A stretch of 15,846 bases of DNA from Pseudomonadota bacterium (GCA_023441105.1 JAEZQX010000303.1:1-15846), one strand, 5' to 3'. Positions 5,876 through 13,884 are shown, numbered from the stretch's first letter. Made by a program: numbers and translations. The notes: a model not told the origin generated them from the sequence alone.

Positions 5876-8392
5876 CTAAGCGTTGCCAAGATCGTTCGCC
5901 GGCGGGGCGTCGCTGAAGGCGCGGTCCAGCAGGCTGGCCAGCACCGCTTCCTCCGCCTCGCGGCCGCGCGCGTTCCAGTAGGCGATGAGCGCGTGGTCGA
6001 GCGCGCCGGCGAGCAGCCGGCCGGTTTCCTCGCGGGCATGCAGGGCGATCCGATCGGGACGGGTTTCGCCGCGCGAATGGAACTCCTCGGCTGCCCCGAT
6101 CAACTGGGCCGCCACCACCGGATGGCCGCTGGCAGCAGCCAGCCAGGCGAAGATGTCGCCGTGGGCGAGGAAGATGCCGCTGCTGCGCAGCGCGCCGATG
6201 GTGCGGGCGGCACCAGCGCGCGCCTCGGCCAGCCGTCCGCCCCCGACCAGCGCGGCCGTCAGCCCCGCCAGCGCATAGGCCCTGGTGAGCCCTTCGCGCG
6301 GGCTCGGCTCGATCCGGCGCAGGAGCTCGCGCAGGTCTTCCGCAGCGGCGTCCGGCTCGCCCATCCGCAGCCGGATCCAGGCCATGTCGGCCAGCAGCAT
6401 CAGGCGGTAGCGCTGGATGTCGTGGGCATCGGCGATGTCGAGCGCCTGGCTGGCGAAGCGCAAGGCTTCCTCGTGATCTCCCGACGCGTCCGCCAGCAGG
6501 GCGGCGATGCGATACCGCCGCATGCGGTCGGCGGGCGGACCGGCCCGGGTCTCGAGGGCAGCCGCCGCCTGCAGGTGGTCGCGAGCTGCCGCCAGGTCCC
6601 CGCTCCTCATCAGCGCGTCGGCGAGCATGCGCCGACAGGCGTGCACGTGGCGCGGATTGGCCTGGGCTTCGAACATCGCCGCGGCGCGCTGCAGGGCTTC
6701 GATGCAGCGCGATGTCGGCAACCGGCCCTCGATGCCGAAGCGCCCGAACCACTGCCAGTAGCGCGCTTCCACTTCGGGCGGCGTATCCCTTCCGATCAGG
6801 TGCTGGACGCGAAGCAGATTGCTCATCGCTTCCGGCACCGGGCCGGCCGTCGCCAGGACCACTGCCGAATGGGTGGCAATGGCCACCGCGACGGCGCCCT
6901 CGCCAGGCTGTTCGACGGCCCAGGCGAGGGCGGCGCGGACATTGTTCATCTCCGCCCACAGCCAGGCGCTGTCGCGCTGGAACACCGCGAGCCGGCAGAT
7001 GTCGCGCACGGCATGGGCATGCCGGCGCCGCCAGCGGGCGGTCTCGCCGGCCTCCTCGAGCTTCTCGAGGGCGAAGGCGCGCATCGTTTCCAGCATCCGG
7101 TAGCGCGGCCGCGGCCCCGGATCGAGGATCACCAGCGACCGGTCCACCAGCACGCCGAGGTGCTCGACGATGTCGACCTCCTCGTCGTCGACATCGCCTG
7201 CCACCCGTTGCGCGCCCTCGAGCGAGAAGCCGCCGGTGAAGATGCCGAGCCGCCGCAGGACCACCTGCCGCTCCGGGTTGAGCAGCTGGTAGCTCCAGTC
7301 GAGCGCGGCGCGCAGCGTGCGATGTCGCTGCGGCCCGAAGCGCTCGCCGACCGTGAGCAGGCGCAGCTGCTCGCTCAACCGGCTGCGCACACCCGCCACC
7401 CCGAGCAGCGGGACGCGAGCTGCGGCGAGCTCGATGGCCAAGGCGATCCCATCGAGCTCGCGGCAGATCTCGACCGCGTCCTGCAGCTCCTCGCCGGTCG
7501 GCTCGAACCGGCCCTGGTGCATGCGCACCCGTTCGATGAACAGCCGCACCGCGCCGAACGACTCGGCTTGCCGGTACTCCCCCGGCGGGGGCACGGCAAG
7601 GGGAGTGAGGCGGAATACATGCTCGCCGGCGATCCGGATCGGCTCCTGGCTGGTGACCAGCAGGCGCACCCGCGGGCAGGCCCGGACGATGGCGCCGGCT
7701 AGCCGGGCCACCACGTCGAGCAGGTGCTCGCAATTGTCGAGCACCAGCAGCAGGGTGCTTGCCTCCAGGGCGGTGGCCAGCTCCTCATGCGCCGGCGCGC
7801 TGCCGGCGAGTGCGATGTGCAGGGTTTGCGCGATCGTCGGCAGGACCAGCGCCGGATCGCGCAGCGCGGCAAGCTCCACCACCCAGGCACCTTGCTGGAA
7901 ATCACCGGCGAGCCGTCGCGCGGCCGCCGCCGCGAGGCTGGTCTTGCCGATTCCGCCCGCCCCGCACAAGGTGACCAGCGGGGCGGCACCGCAGGCTTCC
8001 ACCACCTGGCGAACCTCGTTGTCGCGGCCATACAGGGGCGCGCCGACGGCGGGCAGGTTGCCGGTGCGCCGCACGGCAGGCGCGGCGTCTCCCGGCTGCG
8101 GCAGCGGCGCGGCGGTGAAGCGGTAGCCACGGGCCGTGACGGTGGCGATCACCTCCCGGCCGAGCAGCTTGCGCAAGGTCGAGATCTGCACGGTCAGGTT
8201 GTTGTCCTCCACCACCAGCCCCGGCCATGCGGCCTGGATCAGCTCCTCCTTCGACACCACCCGGTCGCGGCGCTCCGCCAACGCCAGCAGCACGTCGAAG
8301 GCGCGCGAGCCGATGGCCACCGGCTGGCCGTTCACCAGCAGCTGGCGCTCGGTCCGGCGGATCTCGAAGTCCTGGAACAGCAAGCGCTCCAT
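5876..8392 (-). CDS. Winged-helix transcriptional regulator with NB-ARC-type ATPase (COG3903-like)
   Basis: An 838-residue regulator. Residues about 1-95 form an OmpR-type winged helix: LLFQDFEIRRTERQLLVNG, SRAFDVLLALAERRDRVVSKEELIQAAWPG, the recognition region NNLTVQISTLRKLLG and the wing ARGYRFTA. A linker leads to a STAND/NB-ARC ATPase opening GRDNEVRQVVEACG, with Walker A GAGGIGKTS (144-152), Walker B LLLVLDNCEHLL (Asp219) and the sensor-like LVTSQEPIRIAGE. The C-terminal half is helical and TPR-like, rich in Ala/Leu/Arg, with no C-terminal LuxR helix-turn-helix. Proteins of this type are thought to switch on ligand and ATP binding. The ATG is 15 bases after the peroxidase-P450 stop with no strong ribosome site, so translation is probably coupled to that gene; this makes it a likely co-expressed regulator of the locus. 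The inducer is unknown. Confidence 0.9.
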   Translation of the reverse strand: MERLLFQDFEIRRTERQLLVNGQPVAIGSRAFDVLLALAERRDRVVSKEELIQAAWPGLVVEDNNLTVQISTLRKLLGREVIATVTARGYRFTAAPLPQPGDAAPAVRRTGNLPAVGAPLYGRDNEVRQVVEACGAAPLVTLCGAGGIGKTSLAAAAARRLAGDFQQGAWVVELAALRDPALVLPTIAQTLHIALAGSAPAHEELATALEASTLLLVLDNCEHLLDVVARLAGAIVRACPRVRLLVTSQEPIRIAGEHVFRLTPLAVPPPGEYRQAESFGAVRLFIERVRMHQGRFEPTGEELQDAVEICRELDGIALAIELAAARVPLLGVAGVRSRLSEQLRLLTVGERFGPQRHRTLRAALDWSYQLLNPERQVVLRRLGIFTGGFSLEGAQRVAGDVDDEEVDIVEHLGVLVDRSLVILDPGPRPRYRMLETMRAFALEKLEEAGETARWRRRHAHAVRDICRLAVFQRDSAWLWAEMNNVRAALAWAVEQPGEGAVAVAIATHSAVVLATAGPVPEAMSNLLRVQHLIGRDTPPEVEARYWQWFGRFGIEGRLPTSRCIEALQRAAAMFEAQANPRHVHACRRMLADALMRSGDLAAARDHLQAAAALETRAGPPADRMRRYRIAALLADASGDHEEALRFASQALDIADAHDIQRYRLMLLADMAWIRLRMGEPDAAAEDLRELLRRIEPSPREGLTRAYALAGLTAALVGGGRLAEARAGAARTIGALRSSGIFLAHGDIFAWLAAASGHPVVAAQLIGAAEEFHSRGETRPDRIALHAREETGRLLAGALDHALIAYWNARGREAEEAVLASLLDRAFSDAPPANDLGNA

Positions 8393-8407
8393 GGCTGTGC
8401 ATGGCCG

Positions 8408-11400
8408 CTAGGTGCAGACTGTCAGCCGCGAGAAGGACCGGAAGTAGGGATCGGTGAACCAGGGTGGTTGCGCCGGCGCGGCCAGCCGCAGGTTGGGGAA
8501 GCGCTGCATCAGCGCCGCCAGCGCGGTCGCCGCGACGATCTCCTGCAGTGGCTTGCCGATGCATTCGTGGATGCCGCGGCCCAGCGCGAGGCTGGCGTCC
8601 GTCCGCCCGCGGGTGATGTCGAAGCGGTCGGCAGCGGGTCCGAATACCCGCTCGTCGTGATTCGCGGAACCGAGCATGCCCATCAGCCGCGAGCCGAAGG
8701 GAATGTCGACGCCGCCGAAGCGGATGTCCGATCCGGCATAGCGATCGATCACCGCCAGCGGCGTGTCGAAGCGCCGCATCTCGTGGAGGGCATCGGGCAG
8801 CCGCTCCGGCTCGCGCTGCAGGCGCTGCCACTGGCTGGCGCCGTCCAGCAGCAGGTTGCGGATGCCGGTCGCGAGCAGGAATTCGGTGGACATGTAGCCG
8901 CCAAGCACGAACTGGAGCAGTGTCATCGCGGATTCGCTCGCCTTCAACCGGGCGCCGGGCACCGGCGACGTTTGCGTGGCGACCTCGTACAGCAGGGTGT
9001 CGCGCCGGCCGAGCAGCAGCGCGTGCGGCAGCATCCGCAGCAGCAGCCACGTGAGGCGCGTTCCCGCCTTGCGCTGGTACAGGTGCTGGAGCGAATCGAG
9101 CGTCCGATCGGAGAGCATCAGCAGCTCGCGCGCCAGCCTGTCGACCTCCGCTTGCCTCGCCTCGGGTATCCCGGCAATCTCGAAGAACACCTCGCGCGGC
9201 ACCCGGCGCGCGAACTGCTCCACCAGGTCGAAGCTGTCGCCGGCGATGTCGCGCAGGGCACGGTCGACGACGCGGCGCGTGATCGGTTGCGCGTGGGCGA
9301 TCGCGGTCCGGAAGGCCGGTTCCAGGATGCGGCGAACCTGGGTGTGCCGCGGCGGATCCATGGTGAAGATGCCGCGCGGCAGCAGGCTGGCCGGGGATTG
9401 CTTCAGGAACCGGACGTTGTCCGCGCACAGCTGCGCGACCAGGTCGTGGCGGAAGACCCAGAAGGCGTCATGCCGCGACACGTAATGCACCGGCGCGCGC
9501 TGCCGGAAGCGGGCGTAGGTCGGATAGGGGTCCATCAGGAAGGCGCGGTCGGTGGGATCGAAGCCGCCGAGGTCAAAGCCTGCCGCGTCGGGGAAGGCGC
9601 CGTCGGGCGGCGCGGTGCCGGGCGCGGCGTCATCCGGTGCCGCGTCATCCGATGCGGCGTTGTCCGGTGCGGCGTTGGGCGGTGCGGCGTTGGGCGGCGG
9701 CGCATCCCGCAGGCCGTGATCCGCCAGGCCGGCCATCGGGCAGCCGGCGGCTTGCGCCATCGTGCCCGGGTCGGGATGCGGATTCGACGATGCAAAGCGC
9801 GCGGGCTGCCGCCGCATCCCGAACACGTCTTCCCGCAGGCGTTGCACGATGGTTGCCGCCGCCTGCACCTGCGCCTCGTCGCGCCACGACCTGGGCTCCT
9901 CGCCTCGAGTATCCCGGTGACCGCCCGCCTGGGCGACCGCCGGGGCGAGCAGCGCCGGCGTGTCGAGGGAGCGGAGTGCCCGCAGGCCGGGCACGAAGAG
10001 ATAGAGGCTGCCGCGGGTGGTCGTCAGGCGCGGCACCTTCAGGATTGCCGCCTCCCCATCCTTGCCCATGCCGGGCAGGAAGAAGCAGCCGCCCCGCGTC
10101 TGCGCCCCGCCGATCGGATCCTGGGTGCGGCGGATGCCGCTCGCGAAGATGTCGCCATTGACCCACTGCTGTTGCACGAACTCGAACTGCCGCTCGATGC
10201 TGCCGCAATAGAACAGGCCGAAGATGCCCTTCTCGGTCGCGCGTTCGTCGCCGTCCTCGCGCTCGCTGCCGCTCCCGCCGGGCCATTCGTAGGTCATGCC
10301 GCGCCTGATCAGGCGGCGGGTGTAGCGCACCCCGGCCCTGCGGCTGCTGCGCGGGTTCACCCGGCGGATGTGCGCACCGATGGGGCAGCGCAGGCCCTGC
10401 GAATCGTCCGGCGTCTGCGGATACTCTGCCGAGGCCACGTAGTCGAATTCGTTGCTCGATGTCGTCTCCGGCGGCGCCGCCTTGCGCGCCTCCTCGTCGG
10501 GGTACAGCACGAGCGGCTTGCCGTCGCGCCAGCGTCCGACCAGCTTCGCCGCCACCAGCTCGCGGCTCACCTGCAACTGGGCGGCACCATCGACCAGCAG
10601 TTGCTCGAAGGCCGCGACATGCTGCTGCAGCACGCGCACCGCGCAGAAGGTGCCGTTGGTCGCGAGCTCCGGCGCCAGCTTGCCGATCGACGGGCCGCCG
10701 AAGACGTCCCGGTAGTCCGGACCGAGCAGGAATTCGCCCGGGCTGGCCGCCGGCTGCATGTCCTTCGGGCCATCGGGGCGGTGCGCGAGCCTGGGTTGGG
10801 CGATGCCGTCGCGGAAGCCGAAGTGCTCTTTCGCATTCTTCAGCGCAGCGGCGAAGTGCTCGGAGAGCAATGCCAGGCCGGAAGCGCCGCGATCGGCAAG
10901 GGCGTTCCTGATGGCGCGGCTGTCCTCGTCCAGCTGCGAGCGGCAGCCTGCCAGCGCATGAAGCGTCAGCATGACGTGCTCCTCGCCGCCCGGCCCGCCG
11001 AAGATCCAGTTGACCGGCGCGCTGTCGCCTTCATCGCCGTTGGCGCAGGCGCGCCGCGGATGGCCGGGCCCTTCCCTGAACGCCGGCGGAAAACGGTTCA
11101 GCCATTGCGGCGGCAGCCCCAGTGCCCCGAGACCCGCGTGGGTGAAGCCGACATTGAGCATCGTCTGCCGCGCGTCGTGCCGGCATGCCGCGGTGGTGAT
11201 CCGCGGTAAGCCGTTGCCGGGGCCTCTTGCCAGGCTAGCCAGCCAGGATCGCGCCCGCCGCGGGTCGACCACGGTGAGGATGAAGTGGCGCGCGAAGCGC
11301 GCGTGGTAGTTCTCGAGCAGGTTGCCCTGGACGTCGGTCAGGTCGATGTGCGCACCCGGACGGTCGATCGCAGGAGGCGGCAGCCGCGTGCGACGCCCCA

Positions 11401-11875
11401 CGATGTCCAGCACCGTCATGTCCCGGTAGGCGCTGAAGAGCGGGTAGTAGCTTTCTTCCGGCAACGGGACCCCGAGGATGCGCACCCGGTTGTTGCGCTT
11501 GACGAAGTCCCAGAACTCATCCGGATGGTCGCTGACCGGCAGCGGCGGCGCATGCTCCACGAACCCGAGGATGGCGGTGAAGATGTCGCCGATGGCGACG
11601 GCGAAGTCCATGGCATACGGCTCCAGGTCGCCATCGAACTCGGTGATCACCAGCAAGGCCTCGCCACCGGGGGACGGCAGGAAGCGCGCGAAGTGGACGA
11701 AGTTCAACTCCCGCAGCGCCGCGTCGAGTTGGGGCTGGCGCCTGCTGATCTCCAGCAGCAGCCGCGGCATGTCGTGGGGATTCTTCAGCCGCAGGACCAG
11801 GTTCAGGCCGTGACTGACCTGGTCGCCCCCACGAAGAAGTTCCCTGATGAGATCGTCGAGGCCGAATTCATCCAT
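8408..11875 (-). CDS. DyP-type peroxidase - cytochrome P450 fusion protein
   Basis: One uninterrupted frame of 1155 residues, started at the ATG with GGAGAGG five bases upstream. Residues 1-170 form an extra alpha/beta domain (FVHFARFL, LLVITEFDGDLEPYAMDFA). Residues about 175-690 are a DyP peroxidase: HIDLTDVQGNLLENY, GFRDGIAQP with distal Asp356, CPIGAHIRRVNPR with proximal haem ligand His502, LIRRGMTYE with distal Arg524. Residues about 694-770 are an Ala/Pro/Asp linker with repeats. Residues about 771-1155 are a P450: MDPYPTYARFR, DPPRHTQVRR (C-helix), GGYMST in the I-helix (992-997), EMRR for ExxR (Glu1032, Arg1035) and LGRGIHECIG with haem thiolate Cys1105. It has no signal peptide, so it should be cytoplasmic with two haems. 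The P450 lacks the I-helix acid and the Phe seven residues before the Cys. No redox partner gene is nearby, which suggests use of H2O2 or organic hydroperoxides. The substrate is unknown. Confidence 0.9.
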   Translation of the reverse strand: MDEFGLDDLIRELLRGGDQVSHGLNLVLRLKNPHDMPRLLLEISRRQPQLDAALRELNFVHFARFLPSPGGEALLVITEFDGDLEPYAMDFAVAIGDIFTAILGFVEHAPPLPVSDHPDEFWDFVKRNNRVRILGVPLPEESYYPLFSAYRDMTVLDIVGRRTRLPPPAIDRPGAHIDLTDVQGNLLENYHARFARHFILTVVDPRRARSWLASLARGPGNGLPRITTAACRHDARQTMLNVGFTHAGLGALGLPPQWLNRFPPAFREGPGHPRRACANGDEGDSAPVNWIFGGPGGEEHVMLTLHALAGCRSQLDEDSRAIRNALADRGASGLALLSEHFAAALKNAKEHFGFRDGIAQPRLAHRPDGPKDMQPAASPGEFLLGPDYRDVFGGPSIGKLAPELATNGTFCAVRVLQQHVAAFEQLLVDGAAQLQVSRELVAAKLVGRWRDGKPLVLYPDEEARKAAPPETTSSNEFDYVASAEYPQTPDDSQGLRCPIGAHIRRVNPRSSRRAGVRYTRRLIRRGMTYEWPGGSGSEREDGDERATEKGIFGLFYCGSIERQFEFVQQQWVNGDIFASGIRRTQDPIGGAQTRGGCFFLPGMGKDGEAAILKVPRLTTTRGSLYLFVPGLRALRSLDTPALLAPAVAQAGGHRDTRGEEPRSWRDEAQVQAAATIVQRLREDVFGMRRQPARFASSNPHPDPGTMAQAAGCPMAGLADHGLRDAPPPNAAPPNAAPDNAASDDAAPDDAAPGTAPPDGAFPDAAGFDLGGFDPTDRAFLMDPYPTYARFRQRAPVHYVSRHDAFWVFRHDLVAQLCADNVRFLKQSPASLLPRGIFTMDPPRHTQVRRILEPAFRTAIAHAQPITRRVVDRALRDIAGDSFDLVEQFARRVPREVFFEIAGIPEARQAEVDRLARELLMLSDRTLDSLQHLYQRKAGTRLTWLLLRMLPHALLLGRRDTLLYEVATQTSPVPGARLKASESAMTLLQFVLGGYMSTEFLLATGIRNLLLDGASQWQRLQREPERLPDALHEMRRFDTPLAVIDRYAGSDIRFGGVDIPFGSRLMGMLGSANHDERVFGPAADRFDITRGRTDASLALGRGIHECIGKPLQEIVAATALAALMQRFPNLRLAAPAQPPWFTDPYFRSFSRLTVCT
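9623..9697 (-). repeat. 15-bp tandem repeat encoding the DyP-P450 linker
   Basis: Five units of five codons (residues 727-751): PPNAA, PPNAA, PDNAA, SDDAA, PDDAA, all in frame. The low-complexity Pro/Ala/Asp composition is what a flexible spacer between two folded haem domains would have, and the in-frame repeat supports a true fusion rather than a sequencing artefact. Confidence 0.85.
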
Positions 11876-12081
11876 CGATGCCTCTCCGGCGGCCTGCCGC
11901 GGACGTCCTGCCGTGTCGCCTCTTGGATCGGGTGGCGCGCCTGCCGTCAGGACCGCCGCTGCGACCTGCGGCGAATGCGCTGCCTCGTAGGATATGTCAG
12001 ACGCTCCCTCGCGCAGGCAGGATGCCGGCTGCAGCCCGGCGGCGGCTGTTTGAAATTTGGTGTCACGAGCACCGGATCCCG
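11876..12081. other. Gene-free spacer before the DyP-P450 gene
   Basis: 206 bases between the haloperoxidase-like stop and the fusion start. The fusion frame is open throughout it, but no start with a ribosome site is present. AT-richer spots (GAAATTT near 12052-12058, GATATG near 11991) could belong to a promoter, but no -35/-10 pair with correct spacing is convincing. No clear T-tailed terminator is seen. Confidence 0.5.
11881..11887 (-). promoter_or_regulatory. Ribosome binding site of the DyP-P450 gene
   Basis: GGAGAGG on the minus strand lies five bases before ATG 11875. It selects this start over 277 upstream in-frame codons that run antisense-frame through the end of the haloperoxidase-like gene. 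Confidence 0.75.
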
Positions 12082-13302
12082 CTACATCCCCGGCTTCAGA
12101 TAGTTCTGCACGACGTACTCGCCGACGCTGCGGCCGAGGCTGGCGCCGGTTTCGCCGGAGGTGCGGTAATGCACGCCGTCGTAGACGCGGGCGTCCACGA
12201 CTTCGGCCACGTAGGCGGAAAGCCGGTCGAAGCGGCGGGTGACGCCGGGCGCGGTCGTGCTCGTCAAGGTGAACGCCGGCACCGCATCGCCGAACAGCGC
12301 CCGCAGCGCGCCGGCGGCCGAGCCCTGGAACGTGCAGTGTGCGCAAGGGTATTCGGGATGCATGGGCGTGGTGACGAGGGGCTCCCATGCGGCATCCAGC
12401 TCGGTGGCGTCGTTGCCGTCGAGATCCGCGCAGCGGATCGCGGTCACCGGCCGCCAGAAGTTGTAGGCGTACTTGGCATCGAAGACGGCGATCCCGGCAT
12501 CGGCGGTGGCCATCGAGAACAAGGCGAAGAGGCGCGCGCTGTCCAGCAGGTCGAGACCCTTGGCTTCCGCGATCTGCCGCGCCACCGGGTTGTAGGTGGC
12601 CGGGCCGGTCAGCTCCCAGAAGCGGGCGATGTCCGACTGCAGCGGCGTTCGGCCGGAACCGGTCTTCGCGCCCATCGTCTTGATCTCGTTGAAGTCCTTG
12701 GCCCACTGCGAGCTGTCGAGCGGGTAGGGCGCCGGCGGGCGGAACTGGTCGCCGCTCTTCATGGCGAACGGCCGCACGGCGCCCCAGGTGTAGCCCTGCG
12801 GCAGCGTCGTCGGCACATAGCGGCCGGCGATGGTGTAGGGGCGGTAGGTGTTGGGCGCGGCGGCGCCGTCGTTGCTGCGCTCGGCGAGCATCGCCTCGGC
12901 GGCTTGCTTGCCGAGTTCCAAACCCGCGGCCTTGGCCGCTCCCTCGGCCAGCTCGGCGAGCGACGCCTGCAGCGCCGCGTCGAGTTCCTTGTGCTGCTCC
13001 GGCAGCAGCCGGACCAGTGCATGGTGGGCCGCCGCCGCCGCGGCCGCCTGCGGCGATGCCGCTGGGTCGGCCGGCAGGCGCTTGCGATAGGGCGCGTAGC
13101 GCGGCTCTAGCGAATTGACCGCCTCGAAGATCGCCAGGTGGACGATCGCGATGTTCCGCGCCGCCATGCTGGGCGTCTGGCGCGCCGCCAATGCGGCAGC
13201 GACCGCGTCCCGGTTCCAGTCGCTGACCACGTCGGCCAGCGAGGGCCCGCTCAGGGCGAGGCAGACCGAGGCCGACGCAAAGGAAAGAATTGCCTGCTTC
13301 AT
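12082..13302 (-). CDS. Secreted vanadium-dependent haloperoxidase-like protein (PAP2 superfamily)
   Basis: A 406-residue protein with a signal peptide (MKQAILSFASASVCLALSGPSLA-D), so it acts in the periplasm or outside. The ATG at 13302 is preferred over the adjacent in-frame GTG because AGGAG is six bases away from it. The vanadate/phosphate site of the superfamily is recognisable: KYAYNFWRPVTAIR with Lys277 and Arg284 at the spacing found in fungal vanadium chloroperoxidase, HPEYPCAHCTF with His322, and ARVYDGVHYR with Arg372 and His378 six residues apart as in the chloroperoxidase. The usual SGH triad is CAH here (Cys320, Ala321), which removes a serine that hydrogen-bonds vanadate. It could be a haloperoxidase oxidising halide with H2O2, or an acid phosphatase. 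Its location between a cupin and the peroxidase-P450 gene favours oxidative chemistry but does not prove it. Confidence 0.85.
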   Translation of the reverse strand: MKQAILSFASASVCLALSGPSLADVVSDWNRDAVAAALAARQTPSMAARNIAIVHLAIFEAVNSLEPRYAPYRKRLPADPAASPQAAAAAAAHHALVRLLPEQHKELDAALQASLAELAEGAAKAAGLELGKQAAEAMLAERSNDGAAAPNTYRPYTIAGRYVPTTLPQGYTWGAVRPFAMKSGDQFRPPAPYPLDSSQWAKDFNEIKTMGAKTGSGRTPLQSDIARFWELTGPATYNPVARQIAEAKGLDLLDSARLFALFSMATADAGIAVFDAKYAYNFWRPVTAIRCADLDGNDATELDAAWEPLVTTPMHPEYPCAHCTFQGSAAGALRALFGDAVPAFTLTSTTAPGVTRRFDRLSAYVAEVVDARVYDGVHYRTSGETGASLGRSVGEYVVQNYLKPGM

Positions 13303-13308
13303 CACTTG

Positions 13309-13313
13309 CTCCT
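13309..13313 (-). promoter_or_regulatory. Ribosome binding site of the haloperoxidase-like gene
   Basis: AGGAG on the minus strand lies six bases before ATG 13302 but only three before GTG 13305, so ATG is the likely start. Confidence 0.65.
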
Positions 13314-13370
13314 GTGGAAGTCGGATGCGGATCGGGACGCCGGCCCTCCCGGCCTGCGCGTCCTCACGGC

Positions 13371-13399
13371 AATGTAGGCAGCGTGCAGCGGACGGCCAA
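13371..13399 (-). promoter_or_regulatory. Candidate promoter of the haloperoxidase-like gene
   Basis: On the minus strand TTGGCC (13394-13399) and TACATT (13371-13376) are separated by exactly 17 bases, each matching four of six sigma-70 consensus positions. It sits in the 159-base gap after the cupin gene and would give a leader of about 60 bases. An inverted repeat GCCGG-CCCTC-CCGGC (13339-13353) lies in that leader. Confidence 0.35.
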
Positions 13400-13461
13400 T
13401 CGCAAGCGGGCGAAAGCGGCGAACGGCGACATGGCTGCGGCTGCAGCGTGCCGGATGGACG

Positions 13462-13884
13462 TCAGCCGGTGCTCGGGCGCCAGTCCCTTCCCTTGAGCTC
13501 GACGATGTAGGTGCGCGTGCCCGCGCCGCCGATCACCTCGGCCGCATGCGTCTCGGCCTCCGCCCAGAAGACATGGCCGGGCGGAACCTCGGCGAAGCTC
13601 GCGCGGCCGTCGGCCGTGGTGCGCTTCAGCTTGGCGCCGGTCAGCGACACGGTCAGGTGCGCCGGGTGGAAATGCATGCCCTGGCCGCAGACGCCGAAGC
13701 CTGGCCGGCTCGTGTACTCCAGCACGCGCACCTGTTCGTTTTCCAGCACCACCCGGTACGAGCGTGGGTCGGCTACGTGCGCATCCTGGGCAAGCGCCGT
13801 CGGCGGCAGGCCGAAGGCGGCCAGCAGCGCGAGCGCCTGGCGGCGGTCCAGGGCGTGGGCATGGCCAGGTTCATCCGGTTCCAT
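13462..13884 (-). CDS. Small exported cupin-domain protein with Tat-like signal
   Basis: A 140-residue protein started at the ATG with GAGGAG six bases upstream (13891-13896); an earlier in-frame ATG at 13917 lacks a ribosome site. The N-terminus has a twin-arginine stretch LDRRQALALLAAFG followed by PTALAQD, a plausible Tat signal, so the fold may be exported already carrying its metal. The single cupin barrel shows RVVLENEQVRVLEY (44-57), the metal-binding GMHFHPAHL (His71, His73, His76), a VPPGHVFW turn and THAAE (His113), then TYIVELKG. This is the common one-domain 'HxH...H' cupin type with no assigned reaction. It is followed by the haloperoxidase-like gene and preceded, after 57 bases, by the response regulator. 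A role as a metal-dependent oxygenase or a sensor/binding protein is possible. Confidence 0.85.
   Translation of the reverse strand: MEPDEPGHAHALDRRQALALLAAFGLPPTALAQDAHVADPRSYRVVLENEQVRVLEYTSRPGFGVCGQGMHFHPAHLTVSLTGAKLKRTTADGRASFAEVPPGHVFWAEAETHAAEVIGGAGTRTYIVELKGRDWRPSTG

Noticed and set aside
5522..7702. 726-codon open frame on the plus strand
   Set aside because: Antisense shadow of the repeat-peptide and regulator genes; no domain or ribosome site.
7724..11209. 1161-codon open frame on the plus strand
   Set aside because: It runs antisense to the regulator and the DyP-P450 gene, has no recognisable domain and is Arg/Gln/His-rich as expected from the complement of GC-rich codons.
11990..12020. 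Possible -10 (TATCCT or ACATAT) for the DyP-P450 gene
   Set aside because: No acceptable -35 at 16-18 bases; too weak to list as a promoter.
11876..12706. 277-codon upstream extension of the DyP-P450 frame
   Set aside because: It overlaps the haloperoxidase-like gene in another frame, shows no domain, and the ATG at 11875 has a good ribosome site.
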